This document shows positions 57,405-64,000 of a stretch of DNA of 64,000 nucleotides, piece after piece. The notes below the pieces were generated by a model that was not told where the DNA came from, did no database searches, and was given only the letters and a program-made list of their open reading frames with translations. The stretch spans positions 71,001 through 135,000 of the forward strand of contig JAVRFU010003717.1 of NCBI GenBank assembly GCA_032717465.1. Direction: 5' to 3'. The DNA comes from Coenobita brevimanus (Eukaryota; Arthropoda; Malacostraca; Decapoda; Coenobitidae). The position numbers were made by a program, and so were the translations under genes. Numbering within the stretch: position 1 is the stretch's first letter; each line of letters starts with the position of its first letter.

Positions 57405-57522
57405 TAGCCTAGGTCACTGGGGGGGGGGGGTTGGTGCACAGATTCAATCACGCTTGCAACTTTTCACCAGGTCTCGGATGCAACATTAAAGAGAGCATCG
57501 CGTGCTTATTTGCTTCTGGTTC
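57405..57522. other. Spacer with G10 run
   Basis: Short sequence between two MITE copies with a run of G at about 57420-57430. Confidence 0.5.
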
Positions 57523-57751
57523 TTAGGCCCGTATTCTCGTCGGTTAAGGAAGCTCCCTATCACCTAATCTGTAGCGATTTATTTTTGGATATGGCTGGTT
57601 AATATCCTTTTGAACCTTATTTATGCAGAGTAGGGCGATATTGGAAAAGTGTATATAATATACTGTAGAAGAGTAAAGTGTAATAAGCAAAATAAATCGC
57701 TTAGGAAAAGGTGTTAGGGAGCTTCCTTAACCGACGAGAATACGGACCTTA
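57523..57751. mobile_element. Harbinger-type MITE, 223 bp, best copy
   Basis: The element 57526-57748 is bounded by TTA duplications at 57523-57525 and 57749-57751. The termini GGCCCGTATTCTCGTCGGTT and GGTCCGTATTCTCGTCGGTT (right end reversed) begin near-perfect inverted repeats of about 45 bp. A 3 bp TTA duplication is the hallmark of PIF/Harbinger elements and their Tourist-type MITEs (established). The AT-rich interior is non-coding. It defines the family found at 2084, 2385, 4440, 7584, 25114, 57189 and 59680. Confidence 0.92.
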
Positions 57752-58356
57752 GATGCTGTCAGTCGTGCGAATTCTTGTAGTTCAGTATGCCGTGATAATT
57801 TACAGCATTAATATTTTCAGGGACAGTGATGGATGAACAGACTGATTGCAAGACTGGATGGATGGTGGGTTGGTGGGTGAAAGTGTAGCAAGTGCGGATA
57901 CTGGACTGGTGAAAAATGAGGTGAACCAGGTGTGATAAAAGCAAGGGTGGATTGCTGGATAGATTTGTAGACTGATGGAGAAATAGTTAACTGAACTGGA
58001 GGATGAAAGTAAGCTTGACAGATGGTTCGTGGTACTGTAACTCCAACTGAATGTGAACCTAGTAGACTACAGGCTGAAGTTGCCCATATCCTGCAGTTTA
58101 CCATTCTCCTTTTAGAGTCAGTGCAACGCGGACAATGCCAAAGGGTTTGCTGGACAGTGCCAACTGTTAGGGCCAAGAGACTTGCAGTAGGACAAATTAG
58201 GGCTTTATCCGTCTATCTATCTGTATGTATGTATGTATATATGTATGTATAACTATAAATTCCTGCATATACAACACTACTTAATGTATTCTGTGTAATA
58301 ACTGTGAATGTGTAGTATATCGATGGATATGATGGGCTTGCAAGGATGAAATTGCA

Positions 58357-58359
<3 letters not shown>
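57752..58359. other. No gene seen
   Basis: Contains a TGGATGG-type stretch (57838-57880) and a short GTATGTAT run near 58225. No exon recognised. Confidence 0.5.

Positions 58360-58409
<50 letters not shown>
58360..58409. repeat. (GA)n microsatellite
   Basis: GA run of 50 bp. Confidence 0.97.
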
Positions 58410-58413
<4 letters not shown>

Positions 58414-58639
58414 TATGCTAGGAATCTAAGAGAAGGGGTTGTATCAGGAAGAGCTACTCCTCTCTGTCTCTCTTTTTCTCTCTCTCTCACAAGAGGAAGT
58501 AGGTGTAAATTGAGGATAAGTAGTTAAGAAAACGGTATTACGGTGACCATTGAGCTCAGTGGGTGACACTTAAGTGAATAATAATACGGCAATGGAAAAC
58601 CTGATAGTCGGTCTTCGCTTGCGCTTAGTCTGTGTATAA

Positions 58640-58935
58640 TTAAAGAATAATAGTGGAAATGCTGAAACATCGATGTATTAATAGGTAAGTTTCTCTGGTA
58701 CTATCTTTCGCGCAATATTGCGTAATAAGTGAGAATGCTGCAATGTCGGCGTGAGATTAGGTATTATTTTCCCAGGCACTACTTTCTTTGGCGGGTACAA
58801 GTTTTTTCGGTAGTAATTTTGTATTTCTGTAAAAATTTTGCATATATGGCTAACATTATTAAAACTCCATGCGCATGGGATAAAACTCTGCAAATTGATA
58901 CCGGAAATGTGCTAAAAAGGGGATAAAAATGGCCA
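58640..58935 (+). repeat. Diverged repeat R3, copy 1
   Basis: TTTTTTCGGTAGTAATTTTG, ATATGGCTAACATTATTAAA then ACTCCATGC, and ATTGATACCGGAAAT correspond in order to 59935-60200. Confidence 0.55.
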
Positions 58936-59389
58936 AATGTAAGGAAATTTTCTTCAATGAGGGAGAAAGAAGGGCGTGATGCGTCTGGTTATTCCTCCGC
59001 GTTAGTCTCGGCGGGCATTGTTTTTCCCGTGTTATATGTGGCGTTTTCTCCCGTTTTCTTGTGAATTTCTCCTGACATTTGCTGGGAATACGTGGATACT
59101 ATGCATTTTCAACGCGGGTATGATGTCGTGAAGGGAATTTAGAGCGTGGAGGCGTGAAAATACCAAGTGGAGGGATAAAAGGCAGAAGATAAGGTAAGAT
59201 ATTTTGACGTTGATTTAAGTCTAATATCGTCGGCCAACGTATGGTCCGTCCGGGTCCGAGGCGCTTTATTTGCTTTTTTAGTTAGTTCTTTTTACGGGGT
59301 GGGGCACTAACCCACCACCAACCCTTTTAGTCGCCTCGTACGACAAGCAGGGATACTGGGGGAGTATTCTTGAAACCCCCCTACCCCCA
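58936..59389. other. No gene seen
   Basis: The segment 59280-59395 (TTAGTCGCCTCGTACGACAA, GCAGGGATACTGGGGGAG) looks like a shared repeat piece fused in front of a LINE tail, but I cannot place its family. Confidence 0.45.
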
Positions 59390-59679
59390 GGGGTTGAGAA
59401 GATTAGGAGAAATACACTGAGGTGGTTTGGACATATGAAGAGAATGGAGAATGATATGAAAGACTGACTAAGAGGGTGTATGTAGGTGAGGTGGAGGGAG
59501 GGAGAGGGAGAGGTAGACCGAGGATGAGGTGGAGGGATGGGGTTGAGAGGTATATGAGGGAGGGGGGGGTGAGCTGGGGGGAAGGCAGTCAAATGGTGGG
59601 TGACAGCGACTTGGAGGCGTTTTGTCTGCGGCCACCCTTTGCGGGATTAGGGCGTCGGGCTATAGATAGATAGATAGAT
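59390..59679 (+). pseudogene. LINE 3' fragment, copy 3
   Basis: Same family as 16729-17357: AAATACACTGAGGTGGTTTG, the GRPRMRWRDGVERYMREGG coding segment, GTCTGCGGCCACCCTTTGCG and the (TAGA)n tail at about 59661-59679. It is 5'-truncated. Confidence 0.88.
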
Positions 59680-59876
59680 CATCGGCCAAGAAACCGCAGC
59701 ACTTCTTATTTACCGACTTATTTTTGTATATAGCCCTTTAATATTTTCCTCAGTGTTATCTATGTAGTCTAAGAAATTATAGACTTCATAAAAGAGGACA
59801 GGTGTGATATTGATAATTAGCTAATTAGAAAACTGTGTTGAGAGACACTTAAGCTGACAAGAAAATACGGCTACAG
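59680..59876. mobile_element. Harbinger-type MITE copy (decayed)
   Basis: CATCGGCCAAGAAACC near the left, TTTACCGACTTATTTTTGTATATAG inside (shortened form of the family interior) and AAGCTGACAAGAAAATACGG at the right. It abuts the LINE tail. Confidence 0.6.
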
Positions 59877-59934
59877 AGTACAGAGCTTTAGAGTCGGGTT
59901 GTGATCAACTGGTATTAGTATATTGGAAAATAAG

Positions 59935-60200
59935 CGGAAGTACAGTAATATGGAGGCATTAATTGATATTTTTCCCAATTTTTTTGAGGGATGTTGCATA
60001 GTATTTGTGTAAATACAGTATATCGGGGTGACGGGCATTTTTTTCGGGAGCTCTGCTTTCGTTCGCGGATGTTTTTTTTCGGTGATTTTTTTTTTTTTCT
60101 GTACTAAACTAACATACGTGGCTTATTTACTTAAAACTCCATGCTCTGGGGATATAGTATTGCATATAAATTCCCGGAATATTATACAAGGTAAAGTGGC
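59935..60200 (+). repeat. Diverged repeat R3, copy 2
   Basis: Partner of 58640-58935, with ACATACGTGGCTTATTTACT then TAAAACTCCATGC, and TAAATTCCCGGAATAT. Confidence 0.55.
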
Positions 60201-60201
60201 C

Positions 60202-60269
<68 letters not shown>
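60202..60269. repeat. (TA)n, LTR insertion site
   Basis: TA run that ends exactly where the LTR begins. Confidence 0.95.
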
Positions 60270-60273
<4 letters not shown>

Positions 60274-60486
60274 ACATAGCCTATGATTTCATCATCCTTT
60301 GTGTAATTTTAACGCACAGTTGCTGCATGTTTGATCACGAGCGTGTTCTGCCTCAGTCCCCCCCTTCTACCGTTATAGTAGAGTAAGTCGACATCTCTGT
60401 TATACTTTGCGGGATTGTCATCTCTTTGTCCCCATGGCTTCATTTGCGCGTCCTCATTACAAGTTGTATCAAGCTCTCCTGGCCCC

Positions 60487-60493
60487 TATATAA
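60487..60493 (+). promoter_or_regulatory. TATA-like box in the LTR
   Basis: CCTATATAATGAGCTCAGTC has TATATAA followed about 16 bp later by an initiator-like TCAGT. A plausible U3/R start. Confidence 0.55.
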
Positions 60494-60938
60494 TGAGCTC
60501 AGTCTCTGCATCATTGCCACTTAGATCTGCTCCTCATTTTGTTCACATCTCTGTCCTCCCCTGTACAGATATTATTATTGTGAGTGCTCAAGAAGTCTCC
60601 AACCATCTAGCAGCTGTGTGTAATTTGAGTATAACTGTTGTTGCATTTTTTCTTGTACTGTATAGCATAAGTTTAATTTGTAGGCCTAGTGAAGTTTTTG
60701 TAATTCATGTATGGATCTTTATGTCAGTCATTTTTGATAATAGTTTGTATCTGTAATTATTTATCTGGCATTCACTGAGTATTATCTGGTATCTCATTTC
60801 ATCAGGGCTGACTTAGATAAATTTACTCTTGCTAATTTCGTGTTAATAGAGGCTATTGCAGTTAACCATATATTTAACCTGTTTATTTGCCATTACATTT
60901 TCCTTATGAGTCCTGAATGTTTTGTTGTTAATTTAAGC

Positions 60939-60944
60939 ATTAAA
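60939..60944 (+). terminator. ATTAAA polyadenylation signal in the LTR
   Basis: ATTAAA within GCATTAAACTTTAAC, about 115 bp before the LTR end. Plausible position for the R/U5 boundary, unproven. Confidence 0.45.
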
Positions 60945-61065
60945 CTTTAACTTGTAATTTTACCTAACTCTTTTGTTTTGAACCTGGAACTTTACGGGAC
61001 AGTAGTGACTCTTCGTATTCTCACTTAAAGTGTACATTATCTTTCTCTGTTCCGTAACATAAATT

Positions 61066-61080
61066 TGGCGACCTCATATC
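61066..61080 (+). other. Primer-binding-like site
   Basis: TGGCGACCTCATATC begins 7 bases after the LTR end. The initial TGG is complementary to the tRNA CCA end, as usual for retrotransposon minus-strand primer sites. The priming tRNA is not identified. Confidence 0.6.
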
Positions 61081-61143
61081 AGGATATTCAGGATATTATC
61101 ATAAGGATATTGTTTGATATTTTGTGACTGTGATATATTCATG

Positions 61144-62154
61144 ATGGCTACTATTTCTACACTTGATGAAGCCAAAGATTTTTTGTCAAATGTGCAAACA
61201 GTGTGTGATATAGAAAACAGAACAAAGAATGAACTTAAGCTTGTTGCTCAACAATTGGGAATTGCAGTTCACTCTCATCATTCTAAAGATCAAATTGTTG
61301 GCATGATTAATAAAAGCTTGTTTAATGTAACTCCTCCAAATGAGCAAACGCAGATTGAATTAGCTAAGTTACAGCTAGCCCTGCAGGAGGCTCGTGTGAA
61401 GGAAGCTGAATTTCAAGCACGTGCTAAGGAGGCTGATGTTAAGGAGGCTGAGTTTCACGCACAAGTTGAAATTGCTAGGATTCAGGCAGACCATGAGTAT
61501 CGCATGAAACAAGGTGGAACTGGATCATCTAGCTCTGATGATTTTGATGTGGCTAAAAATGTTAAACTTGTCCCTCCTTTTAATGAATCTGATTTAACAA
61601 AGTATTTTCAGTTGTTTGAGAGGGTAGCTACAGGTTTTAATTGGCCCAAGGAGTATTGGCCAGTACTCCTTCAAACTGTTCTCACCGGTAAAGCTCAAGT
61701 AACTTATGCATCTTTGCCTCAGGATCAATGTGATAATTATGATGTAGTTAAGAGCTTGATTCTTAAGGCCTATGAGCTTGTTCCTGAAGCCTATAGAGTA
61801 AAATTTAGGACAACTTTCAAGCAAGATAAGCAATCCCATGTTGAGTATGCAAAAATCAAAGAAGATTTGTTGGAGCAGTGGTTAAATTCTAAGAATGTGG
61901 ATTCTGATTTTGACAAATTTAAGCAGATGATTTTGCTGGAGGACTTCAAAAGGTGTATTTATAAAGATGTAAGCCTATATCTTGATGAGAAAAGAATAGA
62001 TAATTTGTCTGATGCTGCAGTTTTAGCTGATGAGTATGTTCTCACTCACAAGAGATATTCTAGAAAAAAGGGAAAGCTGAGAGTAAGTACGTTGCCTCTA
62101 CTCAGAGTACAGGTAACAGGAAAGAGAATAAGGATGATGTTTCTCAGGAAGTAA
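61144..62154 (+). CDS. gag: Gag protein of Gmr1-like Ty3/gypsy element
   Basis: Structural protein that would form the retrotransposon particle in the cytoplasm. The frame is open with no lesion. I choose the ATG at 61144 because its context is strong (A at -3, G at +4); an in-frame ATG lies 10 codons upstream at 61114. Protein of about 336 residues. Residues about 1-65 hold a helical SAP-like stretch (TKNELKLVAQQLGI). Residues about 75-125 are a charged heptad-rich coiled coil with KEAEFQARAKEAD-type repeats. Residues about 150-320 contain a capsid/SCAN-like helical domain (SHVEYAKIKEDLLEQW, LLEDFKRCIYKDV, LSDAAVLADEYVLTH). Such SCAN-like capsids are known from Gmr1-like gypsy elements. The frame ends about 27 codons after the slippery site at 62064. 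Confidence 0.9.
   Translation: MATISTLDEAKDFLSNVQTVCDIENRTKNELKLVAQQLGIAVHSHHSKDQIVGMINKSLFNVTPPNEQTQIELAKLQLALQEARVKEAEFQARAKEADVKEAEFHAQVEIARIQADHEYRMKQGGTGSSSSDDFDVAKNVKLVPPFNESDLTKYFQLFERVATGFNWPKEYWPVLLQTVLTGKAQVTYASLPQDQCDNYDVVKSLILKAYELVPEAYRVKFRTTFKQDKQSHVEYAKIKEDLLEQWLNSKNVDSDFDKFKQMILLEDFKRCIYKDVSLYLDEKRIDNLSDAAVLADEYVLTHKRYSRKKGKLRVSTLPLLRVQVTGKRIRMMFLRK
62064..62070 (+). promoter_or_regulatory. -1 ribosomal frameshift heptamer A AAA AAG
   Basis: In the gag frame the sequence reads AGA AAA AAG GGA, so the heptamer is in the exact X XXY YYZ phase. Slipping back one base continues GGG AAA GCT GAG into the long pol frame. This is a classic -1 slippery sequence (established). I have not identified the downstream stimulatory structure. 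A plain one-base indel in a dead copy would look similar. Confidence 0.7.
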
Positions 62155-64000
62155 ATACCAGCTTCACCTCTAGATTTCAGAAAAGTAAATGTACTTATTG
62201 TAGTAAGCTTGGTCATACTACGGAGAGATGTTTCAGGAGACAGCGTGATGTGAACAAAAAGGAGTCTTTAAATATTCAGTCAATTGGTCTAGTGTCCACT
62301 CTTGAGAGTTCCCAGAATTCTTTAACTGAGTTAACTGAACCTGCTTTGAGGGGTAACTTAAATTCTCATGATGGAGCTCCTCTTTTGAGCAGTAACGTGG
62401 GTGACACTCTCAAGAATTCATGTGCTAATTTCCTGTCTGATGGTTTTGTCAGTCCTCTGGACAGTAATGACAGGAAATCAGTTCAAATATATCGTGATAC
62501 AGGTGCTTGCCAATCCCTTATGCTGACCAGTGTTCTAGGCTCTAATTTTAATTCCTCTGATGAAACTGTAATCTTACAAGGTGTAGGGAATAATTACTTC
62601 TCTGTCCCTCTGTGCAGAGTGAATTTAGAGTCTGGTTTTGTTAATGGTTCCGTTATGGTTGGGTTGGTTGAGACACTCCCAATGTCAGGTGTAACTTTCT
62701 TACTTGGAAATGATATTGGTGGAAGTCAAGTGTGTCCAGCTCCTCAGTTGTCTAGCGAGCCAGCGGCTGTGTCCCAGGATTGTGATGTCCCTGATGTGTT
62801 CCCTGCATGTGCTGTCACTAGGGCTAAGTCTAAAGTTACTGGTGATTTAGAGGATAATGATGATGATGATGTTATCCTAGCTGACACTTTTCTTGCTAAT
62901 TTGGACCACTCACCAGATGAGGCAGTACCCCGTAGTGTTGATAATTTGTCTCGTCAAGAGTTGGTTGAGTTGCAGGTTGCTGACCCTGAGTTGAAAGGTC
63001 TAGCTAACTCTGCTTACAGTGAAGAAGAGTCAGCCGGTGCTTCTACTTGTTATTATGTAAAGTCAGGAGTACTTATGAGGAAGTGGAGACCCCCAACAGC
63101 ATCAGCCGACTGTGAATGGGAGGTTGTACATCAAGTTGTCATCCCTCGTGTTTGTAGGCAGGATATCATTCGAGTGGCTCATGATTCCAGTTTGGCAGGA
63201 CACCTTGGAGTGAGGAAGACTGTGGCACGCATTTTGAAACACTTCTACTGGCCAGGTATCTTCAGGGATGTTTCCTGGTATTGTAAGTCTTGTCACACCT
63301 GTCAAGTTGTGGGGAAGTGTAATCAGACCGAAAAGGTTGCACCTCTAGTTCCCATTCCTCCTTTTGAGGCGCCTTTCACCCGTGTGTTGGTGGATATTGT
63401 GGGCCCTCTTCCTAAGACTTCTTCAGGATTTTCTTATGTGTTGACCATGATTGATATGGCTACTCGTTATCCTGAAGCCATTCCACTTAGAAACATCTCA
63501 GCAAAGAACGTGGTTAAGGAAATGCTAGGGTTCTTCACAAAGTTTGGTCTGCCCAAGGAGGTACAGTCAGACCGAGGAAGTAATTTCATGTCAAATGTTT
63601 TCAAGCAGTCTCTGAAAGAGTTGGGCATCACCCAGATCACGTCTTCAGCTTACCATCCCCAGACCCAAGGAGCGTTGGAGAGATATCATCAAACACTCAA
63701 ATCGATGCTCAAGAAATACTGTTTGGAACATCAGAAAGACTGGGATAAAGGTCTTCCATTCGTTGTGTTTGCTGCAAGAGAATCTCCAAATGAATCACTG
63801 GGCTTCTCACCTTTTGAACTACTGTTTGGCCATGAAGTAAGAGGACCCCTTAAGCTACTCAAGGAATGCTGGCTGTCGGAGGAAGATGACGTCAACCTGC
63901 TGGAGTATGTGATGAAGTTCAAAGAACGGCTGTCCACTGCTTTACAGCTGGCGAGAGAGAATTTAGGAGCTGCTCAGGAGAAGATGAAGACTTGGTATGA
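62070..64000 (+). CDS. pol: Pol polyprotein (protease-integrase) of Gmr1-like element, partial
   Basis: An uninterrupted frame in the -1 phase relative to gag runs off the window edge. Order of parts: a CCHC zinc knuckle (CTYCSKLGHTTERC; Cys codons 62190, 62199 and 62229, His 62214), an aspartic protease with DTGA (Asp codon 62496), an acidic linker, then integrase. The integrase has an HHCC zinc domain (His 63180 and 63201, Cys 63282 and 63291) and a core with Asp 63393 (VDIVGPLP), Asp 63570 (SDRGSNF) and Glu 63678, giving D,D35E. It then reads ESLGFSPFELLFGHEVRGPL. About 500 bp separate protease and HHCC, too little for reverse transcriptase plus RNase H, which should therefore follow integrase beyond 64000. 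This PR-INT-RT order is the Gmr1 type. All catalytic residues visible are intact. Confidence 0.9.

Larger units (their letters stand above)
60270..61059 (+). mobile_element. 5' LTR of Gmr1-like retrotransposon
   Basis: A 790 bp segment begins TGTTAC and ends GTAACA, the short inverted TG...CA ends expected of an LTR (established). It lies directly upstream of a primer-binding-like site and gag. It contains a TATA-like box and an ATTAAA signal. The 3' LTR is outside the window, so boundaries are inferred from the terminal motifs alone. Confidence 0.8.

Overview
The window is repeat-dense animal nuclear DNA, most likely from a decapod crustacean and possibly a crab (inference, about 0.7 for decapod). 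Reasons: very many long CA/TG and CT/GA runs, a 1.5 kb block of degenerate CCTAA (complement of the arthropod telomere motif TTAGG), tRNA-headed SINEs, and non-LTR and LTR retrotransposon coding regions of metazoan type. I see no convincing host protein-coding exon, no rRNA gene and no intact tRNA gene. All recognisable protein-coding capacity belongs to transposable elements.

Layout. 0-8 kb: a 29-30 bp minisatellite, CA/TG runs, decayed Harbinger-type MITEs, a 58 bp minisatellite and an AAGGTCA-bearing tandem repeat. 8.8-10.3 kb: telomere-like CCTAA/CCCAA sequence. 11.9-17.4 kb: a 5'-truncated non-LTR retrotransposon split by a 3.9 kb foldback (palindromic) element with a 4 bp GTAC target duplication; the left arm of that element has in turn been invaded by a 165 bp tandem-repeat element. 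18-29 kb: a 32 bp perfect palindrome with an 8 bp target duplication, LINE tails, a tRNA-Gly-like SINE and two hAT-type MITEs. 29-39 kb: microsatellites, a second SINE copy, a 28 bp minisatellite with higher-order structure, a second 165 bp tandem element and a tandem SINE pair. 39.8-42.3 kb: a decayed Jockey-like LINE abutted by a 1.2 kb inverted-repeat element. 45-49.3 kb: pyrimidine-rich minisatellites, a 934 bp internally deleted relative of the 3.9 kb foldback element, and a 1.2 kb 12/24 bp minisatellite. 52-55 kb: three more minisatellites. 57-60 kb: more MITEs and another LINE tail. 60.3-64 kb: an LTR retrotransposon running off the right edge.

The best preserved element is the LTR retrotransposon. 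It has a 790 bp 5' LTR, a primer-binding-like site, an intact gag of about 336 codons, a canonical -1 slippery heptamer, and a stop-free pol frame carrying a CCHC knuckle, an aspartic protease DTG and a full integrase (HHCC plus D,D35E). No reverse transcriptase lies between protease and integrase. This is the unusual Gmr1-type domain order within Ty3/gypsy.

The strongest candidates for something undescribed are the GTAC-targeting foldback family (two copies here), the 32 bp palindrome with its own target duplication, and the -1 frameshift arrangement of the Gmr1-like element.
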